Shown here piece after piece: positions 22,517 through 35,700 of a DNA stretch of 64,000 nucleotides (position 1 is its first letter; the number at the start of each line of letters is the position of its first letter). The DNA lies in contig NC_134028.1 of assembly GCF_964204645.1 (NCBI RefSeq), positions 20,186,153-20,250,152 on the forward strand. The letters are read 5' to 3'. This DNA comes from Tubulanus polymorphus (lineage: Eukaryota > Nemertea > Palaeonemertea > Tubulaniformes > Tubulanidae). The notes beneath the pieces were generated by a model. The model was not told where the DNA came from. It searched no databases and worked only from the letters and a program-made list of their open reading frames with translations. The position numbers were made by a program, and so were the translations under genes.

Positions 22517-24239
22517 CCACGTTTTGGACTTCGGAAAATGTTTAATGAAAATTACGAATGTTCGCTCGACGAGGAGAGACGAGTGCACCATCTGTCTTAG
22601 TGCACCAGAACCCTTGTTGACACTGGAACGACCGTGCCCGCCATGTGCTACAAGATTAAGTCAACAGCACAGTCTTACGGTCGTTTCTATACACGGAGAA
22701 TACCCTGTATTTGGCCACAAAAGAAAGATTGATTTACACAAAGGTCGTTTTGAAATCAAATTCTAGGCTCTAGAAACAACTTTTCAGGCCCGATCATTTC
22801 TGGACCCACTGAAATCAATAACTTAAGGTCCTGAAATCTCATATTTCACCTAAATAATTTGGCCTGAATGAAGTCGAGGGTACCACATTTATAGATGACA
22901 TTATACTCCAAGAATCAGGGGCGGATCAAGAGCCTAGCAGGGCGTCGTGACAGAAGAAAGGGCAATTTACTGAGAAAACTGGCATTTCTCACAAAGGCTT
23001 GATACGTTATAGGTGATATTTTACTGCATTTACAAGTGACCACACAAAATCACTCGATTAACCAAGGCAATATCATAAAAACCATTCGATTTGAGAATCC
23101 AATGTCGCAGATACAATAATTTGATAGAATATCGACTTGTCTTCATCTCCCAGTCGCGATGACGTAGTCCATTGAGCGAATTAGAATTAGAGTTGCACCC
23201 TTTTCAAATTCATTCACAACGAACACAAAAAAAAAACAAATTCAAATTCACAACGCATAGAATTCTATTTGTAGAGTGCCTTTTTCAACGTTTTGAACGA
23301 AAAAGCCCACGTGCCTTTCTGAAAAACCAAAATGCATAAATCTTTTGTAGATGCCTTTTTTCAACCAGTTATGCCTTTTTCAAAACATTTTGCACATGAC
23401 CGTGCTTGTCGTCGAATTTTAAGCCTTATTTTCGTTTTTTTTCAAATTGCTCCAACTTCCTGTTCGCCTTTTAGTTCGGCCCTTATCAGTTGTGTTGCCC
23501 GGTATTCGGTATTGCATTTCACTGATATAGTGCCTCTCAACATCGAAATAATTCCAATTTCAGAATTTCAGAAAACAAAACTCAGAATTTGAGGGTCTTG
23601 TACAAGACTATCAATACCCCCTTGATCTGCGCCTACTATTCATTATACGTATATGAATTTAAGTTGTTTTTAGGACAAAAAAGTCGTTCTCGGGACATAG
23701 AAGTAGAATTGAGCTGAAATCAGCTTCATGTCTTCAGCATGAATTTATTGAAATACACAAAAATTACATACATTTTCCAATTCTTTTTTTCGAAATCCGA
23801 AAGTGATGGGGCCCTGGAATGGAAAAGCGTGCCCTTTTCCTATTGATCGATCTGTGGGTTTTTAAGTCGAATAGATTTCTAACGAGCCCCCGAGATGCAA
23901 TCAATTGAAATAAACCTCGATAAGTGTGATCTTTTTCATCATGATGTTTGGCGAATAATTTTACCCATTTAACGGGTGTACTTTACTAATTAGAGATCGT
24001 ATTGTAAATATCTGAGTGACTGCCTTAGTTGTCGAGTTATTCTACCTGTACACAGTAATCAATAACTAACTATATGAATAATTAAGTGGCTTTACATCAG
24101 CAAGAGCTTATGTTCGATACGCATACCCTATACAGCACATAGCTCTATATACACTGCACCGCCGGGGTCTCTCAATACCAATACTTATAAAACATAGATT
24201 GCCACTTCAACAACCAGCAATAAAACACTATTTCATTCG
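22517..24239. other. Intergenic, no gene seen
   Basis: Contains a GGGGCGGATCAAGAGCC repeat fragment at 22918. The frames at 22524-22766 and 23332-23592 have no recognisable domain. Confidence 0.4.
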
Positions 24240-24470
24240 CTGTGAATTTCTCTAATCAGAATCGGTCTGGCAGGGCGGCGCGCAAAAATGTCTTTCAAAC
24301 GAGAACCAAGCGAGTGGCGGTGGTGATCGGGATGCGTATCCAAGGTAACACTAAAACATCATCAGCCAGAAGCAGCAGCAGCAGCGGCCGATACTGAGTC
24401 AGAGTCAGACATGAAGAATATGTTTACCGGGACTATCAGTAATACTGACTTTTGTCATCGCTACAGGTAA
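24240..24470 (+). promoter_or_regulatory. Candidate promoter and upstream first exon
   Basis: A CG-richer block with AGCAGC repeats in AT-rich surroundings. Upstream lies CTTATAAAAC (about 24185), a TATA-like string, and the block ends in a strong donor CTACAG/GTAAGAG at 24471. One frame just before the donor is signal-peptide-like (LPGLSVILTFVIAT, phase 1) but lacks an in-frame ATG, because TGA lies upstream. The ATGs at 24411 and 24420 share a different frame. It may be a 5' UTR exon of the cadherin gene, or a decayed alternative first exon. Confidence 0.3.
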
Positions 24471-27400
24471 GAGTGTTCTGTAATCAAACTGAAAATACAA
24501 TAGAATTCTCATATCGTTTAAGGGACACTAAAATTTACTACTATTATTATTATTAGTTTATTGTATCAAAAAACTAATTTTTATGATACAACACAATGGC
24601 GGGTACATGAAGATAATTCAAGTTTATAAATACATTAAATACATAATGTACCTAAGGTAATTGAGAAAGACCTTCCTCATAGATTTATGACATACATACA
24701 TGGCATATATCTATGTGGTCACGTATTAAATTTTACTAGTAAATGTTTAAATCTCCTCACCAGATTTACTAATTATGAAACCTGGTAAAATCAGCCTAAT
24801 ATTGGCTGGGCTATTGTAGAATAGAGAGGCCTTCAAAATACCCTAGCTGGTGATAGCGTGCGGCATATCCAAAACCTGACGATGCCATAAGTTCACCGTT
24901 ACTTAGCCAGCTGCATGGCCATCAATCGCGTCCTTAGCAATCTGGTATAATAATATTAGACTATAGGCCTATATAGATTAGGCCTATATAGATCGGTGTG
25001 TATGCAGACCTTATTTTGAAGACACAAATTTCGAAAAGAAACAACTAGCCTACCGACCCAATATGAGATAAAAGGTTTGAACTGAAAATGAAAATATCCT
25101 TCGATTTCAATCAGAAGTCGGCATCATTTCAGAGTAAAGCTTTGATAGCCCTACTGCGCATCTGACATTTCATCACTTAGGCCTTTTCAGTTACTTGGAA
25201 TACGGATCCGCCCTCCCGAATCCCACCAAAAACGTTGACTTCAAAAAGACTTGATTTCAGACCATCACCATTTTTCAAAAAAGAAAAAAGAGAAAAAAAT
25301 ATGTGTTATTCCCGTCGTAATTTTCGATCTGGTCATTGGCAAAAAAGTCAGCTTTCTTCATTTCTTCCATTATTCGAATTCAATTTCATCAGAATGTGCA
25401 CTCATTTTTTAGTTTTTTTTTTGGGGGGGGGGAAGGGAGTCCTCCCGATATTTGATGTGGAAAATACTCGAGTGATAAATAATTTTCTACTTTTCTTCGG
25501 CCTCCTTCCATTCTAAAACGCCTGTAAAAAATAAAATTCGATTTTTTTTCGTTTCCCAATTCTTTTTCTTGAAAATTCCGTGCTACAATTATCTAAAAAA
25601 GGCCTTACATAAAAAACCTCAATACCCGGTATAGAATATGAAAATTCCAATAGATTGCCAGGTGATTTGAATTTGAAATATGAAATCTCACCATTGTAAT
25701 CGATTGGATGCGTTAGGATATATTTGGCACTTAATTAAAAAGGCACTGAAAATTTGAGGTTTAATACCTCAACTCCTTAACGGGGCGTGATTTGATTTAG
25801 ACCGGGTATCGCGAGCTGCTTTCAATGTTCCTGCACTCAGCCATGCTTCAGGGCCCATATCGGGACAGCCCCAATTTTTTTTGCATTACCTTTTCCCTAG
25901 GCCTACTTCACCTTATACTCCCTTATTTTACAATAACCTCAGGGTGCCCAATAAATAAGTGGTACATTTGTTTTGGCAACAATCGCAGGCCCGCCGCTTA
26001 CATACCGGTCGTGTCTAGTGCGCTCCCGAGGGGATGATGGTCGGGGTCCAACACATTTTGACGGCTGCATTAAAAAAGCCTACGACGAAGAGGACTAATA
26101 TATTATAGCGTTTGCATCGTCCCACAACAAAACTTCAAAACAATTCAGTTTCTTTTTCGATTGGTGCTCTTCCGGAAGCGGAATTATCTATTTTCTCCTG
26201 ATCGCCGCGTTTGGTAGATCTGGGCTACGAATTCCGTATAGTCGCGATGAGTCGAGAAGATACACAATATCTGGTCCAGTTCGAAATCCCACAATAGATT
26301 CGGCCAAAAATTAAAAGCTCTTTAGTAAAATGATATATCAACGTTTCGGTTAGATACAACGGTTAGCCATCATCAGGCAAACTTCCGTAGTCATTTTGAT
26401 GAATCAGTAAGGTTTTACGATTGGTTTGGTTGTAACGCGACCCACCAGGGGGACTGGGGGGCTGACACGCACAGCTCGGGAGAGACAGGTGTTTCAGCCA
26501 GTATAGTGGAATACGGTGCTGGTTTGTGTGTCAGCTGTGGATCGCATTGAGTATAATTAAACACATACACACAACTAGTAGGATCTAATGTTATCAACGA
26601 TCACTTGTCTCTTATCCTGACAGCCATCGTCTGTCAGTCAGTGTCATTGAAAACACTTGATTACTCAAATATATATATACAAACGGATCTTATATTTCTA
26701 TTGATAGTTTTACACTGAGGAGGGATTTGATTTACATTTTTTGAGGTTAGTCTAAAATTTTGCATCTGAAATTAGCTTTAATTTTGATTCCAAGACCTAC
26801 GTAGGCTTATATGCCCTTTTTGAGTTAAGAGTGTAGGAATTATGCCTGCTTTACAACCGACACAAAGACCAAAAACTAAATCAAAATATTCTGAGTTTAT
26901 TGCTGTCCTCCAAGTAGGCTTAGGCCTTTTTCACCAAGAACCTTAAGCTTTTATAGTGTACTGATGATGTAATCATACCATTGCCAGTGTATATAGTTTT
27001 ATAATATAGTTGGACAGGATCGTATCGAGCGTCTTCCGTTTCACTTCCAGGATTGGGTAAAGAGATGCCTACCCCTTTAAATATTCAATACTTACTGTCT
27101 AAATTACAAAGCCGAATCCTTCTGTAAAACTGTTCGGATTCTCAGATAAAGTGGCCATGAAATCTCGCGCTAATGGGATTTGTAAGGTTAGGTACGAAAA
27201 TTCAGAAATCAAAATTCTGTCCAACCACAAATCTAATAGTGCATTGAACCATAGGAGATGCAGCTGGCGATTAAATCCGTTATGTTAAGGCCTATTTAAA
27301 TTTGAATTTATATCATTAAAATTTGTCAAACGGTATAATCTAACTAACTGCAGTACTAGGAGGTACAAGATTTGATAAATTCAGAGTCAAATTTGAATTC

Positions 27401-28107
27401 TGAATTCCGCTGGATCGATGTTAATGTGACCCCCGAATGGATAACCATAGAAAGCCATTTGTGTTCAGTTTTAATATCTAACATCTACTTAAGTGTGACA
27501 TAGCAAGGAGCTTAGTTTTCATTTCAGTTTTAAACAGCTGCTGTCAAATATTCAATGAAAACACACAAAAATTCGATTTTATATCGCGATCGTATTGACA
27601 ATGCAAGACATCGAATGACTGGCATGAGTGTGGATGTTCTGACTCGACTCGTAGGGTATAGAACCTGTCTGGAGAGGGACTGCAAACCCCAAAACAATCT
27701 ATTCTGGTCGATTAGAAATCTGTGAATTGCGAATCAAGTATTTTTATACGTACAGGCATATTATCACGTTGCCCGCCATTTAAAAAAGAACAACTTTTTG
27801 TAAGATATATTTTGCCGTTTAAATACAGAATGAACGTCTAAAATTCAGGGTATGGGACCTAATTCTATTCTGCGTTGCGGTAATTTATACACAAAATGAT
27901 TTTACGCCTCGGGGTCTGAGTTAGGTATGCACCAGACATATTTAATTTCACTCTCGTGAATTCCCGTGGTACCAGCTATATACATAATAAACTAGAACCT
28001 GATTTATAAATAACAAATGTCTCCTGTAAATCAATATATATTAATGAGTATGCTTACTGTTTATAAATAAACACCTAGCTCACAGCCCCCTGGTTGGGGA
28101 GGGGGCG
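24471..28107. other. Intergenic or first-intron DNA, no gene seen
   Basis: Contains a small TATAGGCC duplication at about 24960-24995, a T-run/G-run at about 25410-25430 and AT-rich sequence. No reliable exon was found. Confidence 0.4.
26330..26395 (-). repeat. Hammerhead-like motif
   Basis: On the minus strand: GCCTGATGATGGCTAACC, a short spacer, then CTAACCGAAACGTTG. CTGATGA and GAAAC are spaced as in hammerhead ribozymes, but the stem between them has mismatches. Confidence 0.35.
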
Positions 28108-28877
28108 GTAGGTGACGAATCCGGGTCATAATACCTCCGCCCAAAATACCTCTACCCAAATATCCCACACCCAGAATCCCTCCACCCAGAATACACTCAT
28201 ATGTGTCCAAAATACCTCCAGGCCCTAGATCTAATGGGTTTATGCCTGAAGGACAAAAATTAGAACCTATTACCTATTAGAAATATAATTGTTTAGAATG
28301 AATATTTTGCCCCCCCCCCCCTCCCCAAGTTTGAATTTACAGGCCATACTCAAATAAACCAAAGTTCTATAGTTTAAAAGTAGTTAATTGAGCAAAACAA
28401 AGTATTATGTTAATTTCAGTATATTGTTCGAAGATCATTGTTGCAGTTAAATGGAAATGAACTGAATACAGTGTATACCGAAATGTAGTACATTGTTTTC
28501 TTAGATTATAGGACTAATTAATATTCTATAATCTAAATATTGAATTGTTTCCAGAGAAATCTAGTATTAGATTAAAGACATGAGATAAACTAATTAATAT
28601 TCCCAGCCATAACTAATTGCAAGTAAACATTGTCATTGATTGTTATTCAATTATTATTCAGTATAGGTTTATGTATACCGTAACACATAATATATGATCC
28701 TATACATGTATAATAGTCAATATTGGTGGTACTTTAGACATCTAAATAATAGAATTATAGTATTTTTTTTAAATTCTGGGTGGAGGTATTTTGGACACAT
28801 ATGAGGGTATTCTGGGTGGAGGGATTCTGGGTGTGGGATTTAGGGCGGAGGTATTATGGGCGTATCCCGTAGGTGAC
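28108..28877. mobile_element. Foldback element with 9-bp target duplication (MULE-like)
   Basis: Direct repeats GTAGGTGAC at 28108-28116 and 28869-28877 flank a 752-bp element. Its ends are inverted repeats of about 100 bp (CATAATACCTCCGCCC near the left end; GGGCGGAGGTATTATG near the right). The arms contain repeated CACCCAGAATCCC and CCAAAATACCTCC modules. The AT-rich middle of about 550 bp has no transposase frame. A 9-bp duplication with long inverted repeats is typical of Mutator-type elements. Confidence 0.8.
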
Positions 28878-29189
28878 CCATCGCCTGGTGACAGACCCGA
28901 CCCGATTAGTCATTTACCGGGAAGTTAAATATCCGTTCTCGGGATCATGCATCGATTCATGAGAAGGCGTTTGTTCCGACAAATATAGAAAATTCATTAC
29001 TTTTCATTCAGACGAATCGAATTCATGAATTCCGATTAGGAATGAAATACAGCTCCGGTTTTTACTGCTGACGGACGATTCTATTGATATTCTAGAACTA
29101 TATTCTCGAAGTCAGTGTCAAACATTCACAGAAAAGAATTTGATACGCATATTCAAACACATTGACGCCACAAAAGCAAGATAATCTGG

Positions 29190-29312
29190 GCCCTGTTTTA
29201 TAGACTGGTATAACCTTTAACCGGGGGGGGGGGGGGGCTAACTCAACCATTTTCAATTGAGTTAACCCCTGGGTTAACGGTTAATTCCCATTCTATGAAA
29301 CCGGGCCCTGTA
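29190..29312. mobile_element. Palindromic MITE with internal G-run
   Basis: Ends GGGCCCTGTTTTATAGA and TCTATGAAACCGGGCCCTG are inverted copies. The inside pairs GGTTAACCCC with ACCTTTAACCGGGG around CATTTTCAATTGAGTT. A run of 15 G at 29223-29237 interrupts one arm. Confidence 0.7.
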
Positions 29313-29461
29313 TTTTTGTTATGGGAAATCGCCGCAATAAAAATCTTTCTTTATTTCAAGATAGACCAATGACAAAGGTTTGCAGAGCCAGATTCAGAGT
29401 CCAAATTATTCGCATATCCCTGAATTTCCTAATTTTTTCTGTGTTATACATGTTATTGCAG

Positions 29462-29572
29462 ATGATGCTGTTGTCGCTACGAGGCCGATAACAGACCGGG
29501 TACCGATTTCTGATAGACTTCACAATGTTTTATCCGCATCGGAAAAGGAAACTACCGCATCGTTCAAACCAG
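29462..29572 (+). CDS. Candidate upstream coding exon (phase 1 to phase 1)
   Basis: The acceptor TGTTATTGCAG and donor CCAG/GTAAAA bound a 111-bp exon. Read in phase 1 it is fully open: DDAVVATRPITDRVPISDRL and on to ASFKPG. It would splice in frame to cadherin exon 2 at 38423 (G/GT), giving FKPGQCKSK. It could be an alternative 5' exon giving a different cadherin N-terminus, or belong to an unrelated gene. Confidence 0.35.
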
Positions 29573-29744
29573 GTAAAATAAAACATTCAACCATTCACAA
29601 TAAAATAGATGATAATAAACTTGAAGACATGTGGATAAGGTGATTAAAAATCTATCCTAACTAATTTTGACTCTTTCGGATTCGGCAAAACATTCAACTC
29701 CATATCCTCCTTGTTGTGGCTCATATTTTACTAAAATATCTGCT

Positions 29745-30020
29745 AAGCTGCCATCACACGAGCGTTTTTTGGCCAGTGCCTGTTTGGCCCGCGTCAGATT
29801 CAGCCGACCAAAAACGTCGTTCCAGGCCCGATCCAAACTTTTACACGTGACAACTGATTGCGTTGCGAAAATGACTCACTTCCTCTTTGTTTTTACCGGT
29901 TAACCATTCGACCAGTATCGACTGAGTGGATTGCGTGTAAGCGCGCTCTCCAAATCGGTGGGCACGGGTCAGATTTGACTCGGGCCTGATCCGTGTCAAT
30001 ATGGGCCGGGCTATTGTTTT
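29745..30020 (+). mobile_element. MITE family C, diverged copy
   Basis: Starts TAAGCTGCCATCACACGAGC, has TTTTTTGGCCAGTGCC and GTTTGGCCCGCGTCAGATTC, and near its other end GGGCACGGGTCAGATTTGAC and TCGGGCCTGATCC. This motif order is shared with the 40.1-kb copy. Confidence 0.55.
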
Positions 30021-30064
30021 CTACCTAACGACAAGCGATAACACTAAAAACCTCATTTTCTTTT

Positions 30065-30130
30065 GAGTACAGACAGTTTGTTAAACACGAACGTTTTCGG
30101 GATCATATCCCCTCATCAGGTGAAATACAA
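30065..30130 (-). repeat. Hammerhead-like motif, best of the set
   Basis: On the minus strand: ACCTGATGAGGGGATATGAT followed by CCCGAAAACGTTCG. CTGATGA, then a hairpin GGGAT-ATG-ATCCC, then GAAA is the hammerhead core layout with a perfect stem II. Stems I and III were not convincingly identified. Confidence 0.4.
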
Positions 30131-32593
30131 GTGAATCAAATGATTAGACTACATGTTTATATACAAAATTACAGGTGCTAAATTCTAAGCTAATTTATAC
30201 AATTAATACAATTGATACAAACCAGGTATTTAATTACAAGCTAGTTATTTGAATACATTTAAGACGAAGGATGAGCCGTTTTGGAAAAATTGTTGATTAA
30301 AAGAGTTTCGTTGCGCTTTAATAAAGAGAGCCTCCCTAATTTGGTGACAAGGTGACGTAGTATAACATGAACAACCCGCATATAAACGTAGGCCTCTATA
30401 TATACGCAATGGCTACCGGTATAGTTACCGGTCTCTGGCGTGAATTATTTATCATGATGTGAACCGCTATTGTTTAGTATAACCTTGCTTGTAACGAATT
30501 ACGGAAAATCTTAGTCACGATAGAAAACCCGTCACGCCCCCTCCATCTCCTAAATCTCTCTCCACATCGCAGCGTAGTAGACATTAATAAGATACCAGTT
30601 TTGAATTGAAATTGCTACCAGTAATTGCAGCGCGGATTCCGCTCCGTAGGTACTTGTAACATAGTTGACCAAATAATGGAATGATATATACACTCAGACT
30701 TTCGGCAAAATACACTGCAAATACGGACATAGAAAAGAAAGCGTCTCTCGTAACCTTTGTCTCAACACGTTTATCACAGGAAGTAAAGAAAGTATTTTTT
30801 TACAATCTGTGAATCGAACAAATGGACTTAAATTGTCCGGCGCTACCACTTCCTTCCCGTGGAAGAAACCTGAGCTTACGTTCAATCGTGTATACATCCC
30901 TATCCCGAGGCCTCCATATTTATAGGACTGTTAACCTGTTAACGTTTTGGTGTGGAGCCTCCTGGGGGAGACAAGGATAGAAAACGAAAGAGAACCAGGC
31001 AGGAGCGGGCACCAGTAAAGCCTGTAAGATATAGGCGCACGAGAACGAGAAGAACCTCGAAGGGATTGGACGCCCTGGAGACAGGAGAACCACGGATATT
31101 ATAGGAGAACCATGGCATATGTAGAATCACTGGGGTAGGTAAACCGCGGCAAGGCTAACCACTAAGATAGGCAAACCGGGTGATAGCAAAGGAGACCCGG
31201 ACAGGGGACACGTAGAACTATAGAATATTGGAAAATTGGGACGAACAGGGCTGATGATGCGGTACTAAAATCGGATAGCAACATTTACATCTCTAAGGAC
31301 AAGGATAGAAACAGTTCTCTGACCAGACGAATAGATTAATAGAACTTGCGTGACTGGAGCCACCATTGACACAACGTGTGAGAGACATGTTTTTCACGCT
31401 TTCTATCAACTAGTAAATAACTCTGAATACGGCGTCCTCGGAATCTTATAACACTAACCACTGTCACACTCACACAGGATTACTAGAACACTACTGCGCT
31501 GATGAAATTGCTAATTTGAGTTCATAGGTAAATACAATATGTAAACTCTTCTAAATCTTACTTATATCATCCTAAAAAAGAAAGAATTATCGTACTTCAT
31601 TTGTCGATGGACGAATATGTATAAATAGAACTTCAATTTCTAAGACAGTCGTGACATGCGTAAGTAAGTCCAAAAGTTGTCTCAAATCTTGAGACCGATG
31701 TTAATCTGTTAAGAAGATCGACTATAAAGAACTAGTTTTAGACTGATCTCTAATTTAAAAAAAACACATGACTGAGTTACTGATCCCGTCGAAATTAAAA
31801 CTGGACCTTCAATAAACGGGTGAAATTAATAGACTCTCTCTTGAGATTATGTAGATACGCGCGGTGTGTTTTTCTGTCGTCAGTCTTAATTCTCTTATGA
31901 CAATAATATACATGTTCGTTATGTTGCGTCAATGCGAGTGCGATTTATTAGAATTCTGTCGTCAATATTAGAATGTTTAAGTGAATAATGATACTCGTTA
32001 TTTATGAATTATTCATCAGCAATAGTTATTACACAATCTATCATCAAGCGCCGGTTCTCCACAGTGACTGTTGTTCAACGTTTCTGCGCAGTCACCCCTG
32101 TACCCGGCAGGTCCGCGGTTCGAACCCCATATTATGAACATCGTAAAAAATATCGTTATTAATATTTTCTCCTTTCTTTTGTTCTTTTATGATCGACTGA
32201 GTCATCGATCAGACCAATTTTTCAATGTTTGGATGGAATTTCTGTAGATTATGTTACACGATGGGCCTACATTGGCGGCTGAGATACGGGGGTATATTTA
32301 CAACTGATAATACCCTCCCATGATACACTATGTTGTTGGGATTTATACCCTCACGGAAAAGTCATACGCATTCAAAACGCAGGGAAATGCTCGGAAACAT
32401 GTTTCTGTCTATATTTCTGTTTTTTACATTGGGCTCCAAGGGACTACTCTCCTGACAGCGATGGCTGTGTCAGGGGTGCGGTTCTGTTGAATGTGCCTGG
32501 TACTCCTCATATTTTGAGGGGGTACGGTACTTTTTGAAAATGATTAAGAAATAAGGTATTCAAGTCTATTTTTCGTTGCCTTATTGCTACAGG
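30131..32593. other. Intergenic or first-intron DNA
   Basis: No supported exon. A B-box-like GCGGTTCGAACCCC at about 32113 may be a SINE remnant. Otherwise AT-rich. Confidence 0.4.
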
Positions 32594-32669
32594 ACATATC
32601 GCGATTAAAGAAGGGGTAGCCACCGATAACTACTGACCGTAAAAATATTCCGTCCACGCAATATCTAAT

Positions 32670-32736
32670 ATGAGCTTCCTCATCGTGCTATTGCTGATTA
32701 CTGTCAATGTGGTCATCTTTACTCATCCAGTCGCAG
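32670..32736 (+). CDS. Cadherin exon 1: signal peptide
   Basis: ATG at 32670 opens 22 codons with a long hydrophobic core, ending GCAG/GTGAGT in phase 1. The G joins exon 2 to give Gly-Gln-Cys. A possible acceptor TTATTGCTACAG ending at 32593 suggests a 5' UTR exon further upstream. Confidence 0.8.
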
Positions 32737-35700
32737 GTGAGTCACAATTTCTTATGTTTTCATTTTTCTCTGAGAAAGAGAATAATGGTTTTTTTTCTTT
32801 AGTCAAACTCAGTCAAGTGGCCACATAACTGATTATTGTAAAAAGATTAAAACACACTATCTACAGATTAAAAGAATTTAAAATCAAGAATTTATCTATT
32901 CGAACAATCTAAAATATATAATAAACACGACGTTTCGATCTCACCCTAGAGATCATCGTCAGGTGTGAAACGTCGTGTTTATTATATATTTTAGATTGTT
33001 CGTATAAATAAATTCTTGATTTTAAATTCTTTTAATCTGTAGATAGTGGGTTTTAATCTTTCTATCCGTTCACCACGTTTGAGTGTGGTTATCGTACTAT
33101 ACTGTTTATTGTCTTTTGTTCAACGCAAACCGGTCATATTATACAGTGGAACCTCGTTAACACGAATCTCGTACGGGCAAAAGTGAAACCATCGGGTTTC
33201 GTGTTATCCACATATGGATTGATATAGATATTTTAGCTTCGACATGCTGGAAATCATCATAATAAAAGGGTTTCGTCTTAAACAGAATCGTATATTGACG
33301 ATGTTCAACTGTATAAACATTAATAATCGTAAGGATCGAATATGTTGATCGGATCGAAACGGATCTTCTGCGACCCGAGTGTTCGTTCGACCGATCGTAA
33401 GGTCGTATAGTGGCCAATGAACAGCGATGTACACATCACATGACTATAGCCCAACGCACACGGCACCGAAAACACGTGTTCGATGTTTTTTGTTATACCG
33501 TGTGCGGGGGAGGCAAAACAAAAAACGCCGAACTGAAAAACGTTTTATGAAACGTGTTTTCTGTTTCGGCGAAACAAATGTTTTGCCGTGTGCGTTGGGC
33601 TTTAAGCGTTGGACTCAAAATAGTCGATCTCAGGTGAACTGTTCGCCGAATCGACAACTCGACCTTACGATGTCGGGGGCGGATCCAATGGGATGTGCAT
33701 AGGGGGTGCTCAGCCCCAAAACTGTCAAGTTGCCCTGAAATTTCACGGGAAAATGAAAAATATTAAACTGATACCTAAAAACTGTGAAATTCATATGCTT
33801 GTACTCTGTATTTCCAAAAAAAATTTTGATGAGTTTTTTTTTCGGGGTGCCCATTTCATTATTGTCCTATTTTACATGAGTTTTCATCGCAGACGAACGA
33901 ATCGGATCTTAGTGCCACCTGAGTTCAAAACGGCAATGTGAGCACTTTATACCTCATCAGATGAGAGTGAGACTGCATTTTGTATGTTTTATTTTCTCTG
34001 ACTGGATCCTATTTCTTCTCTTTCTCGCGTAGTGTAAACTGCGTGCGTCAGAATTAATCTCATCGCTTTTCTGTACGCACTCGACTGAAAATGTATTTTA
34101 CACAGATTTATTGATGAACGTTCAATGGAACATATGACAGGCATTCAATTCTATACTGTTAGTCGTTATGTATTAATGAACTAAAACCCAGGTGTTGGTA
34201 ATGATTCAATAAAGATATTTCAACGGCTAAATTAATCAACGATTAATACAAGCTCTATCTAGTCAATGTTGGGAAGCAGGAAACAGGGAAAGTAAGTTAG
34301 TATTCATAGCAAAGGGAAGGTAAGGGAAGTACCCCTTACTGGGGTGATACCCCCCTACCAGTCCGAAACTAAACGGAGTATTATACGTATCAATTCTGAA
34401 CGGACAGTTCATGAACCTCGTCATTATCAGGGGCGGATCCAGTGTTTTATTCGCGGAGGGGTGCACCCCGAAATAGGACACATATGATTAAAAGGGCACC
34501 CCAAAAGGAAACATTAACTGATTTTTAGAAATACGAGAACAAGATTATGAATTCAAACTTTGCGTTTATTAGTTTAAAATATTCCCGTAAAAACTTGACA
34601 TTTTAAGGAGGGGGTGCGCTAACCGCCACCCTCCTTAAAATGTCAAGTTTCCCTGAGATTTTACGGGAATTTTAAACTAATATACACAAAGTTTGAATTC
34701 ATAATCTTTTTCTCGTATCTCTTTTGAATTCCAGAGCTGTTAAATATTTGGTCCGAACCTGATGTATACGTCATTTTACAACTCGACCTATAATTATTGA
34801 ATTACTGTACCCAAAGAGTATATAGGGCGTGTGTAGTAAAAGGCAGAGTCTAGAGAAATACTCCGCGGGGGGCTGAAAGCTGTCACACCATAATTCATCG
34901 AACACGGTTGACTCAGAAATCTATTGTTTATAACAGGGCGTAGAATCGATGGCCTTGTTAGCGATAGATGTTTGAAAAAAAAGATATTATAAGCTTGATT
35001 CAGAATTTCAGAGACTCGTATTAAATGGGGGGGGGGGGGGTTCGTTTAGATGAAAGTCCACCCTAAAGCCGGTGTCATAGGGTGAAATGTTTCCCTTATT
35101 CATGCCCCTTACAATAGATCTCAAAATTTATATCTTAGATATAAAGGCATCCAAGCGTGTTAGGTAATTTATCTTTGGTCATCAAACGAAAGAACAAAAG
35201 GTGAGCTGTCTCAAACCGTTTGAATTGAAATAAAATCTTAATCCGGTTTTGAGTTTATGAAGAAAATAAATTTCCGGAAAAAGTGATGAAATCATCGTGA
35301 TTTTAGTAACGCTGTAACCTTGGTAACAGCATTGTACAAAATTGCACCAGTTGTCAAGGGTGACAAAATACACAGTGATGGCTGGTTGTTTTTACCTTTT
35401 CATCGATGTATAATTTGTCCATATAACAGACGAATTAAACGAAATCTTGTTTTAAGACCCTTTTTAGATCCATCCCTGACTATAAGGTTTAAGGTCAGCA
35501 GCCCCATTATGACTATCCATGTTACCAAAAATACATAAAGAAAATGTATTTTTGATGTTACTTCAATCTATTGTTAGTGGTGAAACTTAATTATTTAGTT
35601 CTCGTTCTCGAAATATGCTTCTAGTCTAACTTGATTCGACGCTAAATTGCAGTTAAATGAATGATTTGATTCGGTGATTTGATGAACTGAAAGAACTTCG

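Noticed and set aside
32085-32135. Possible tRNA gene (GCGGTTCGAACCCC)
   Set aside because: Only a B-box-like string; no pairable cloverleaf.
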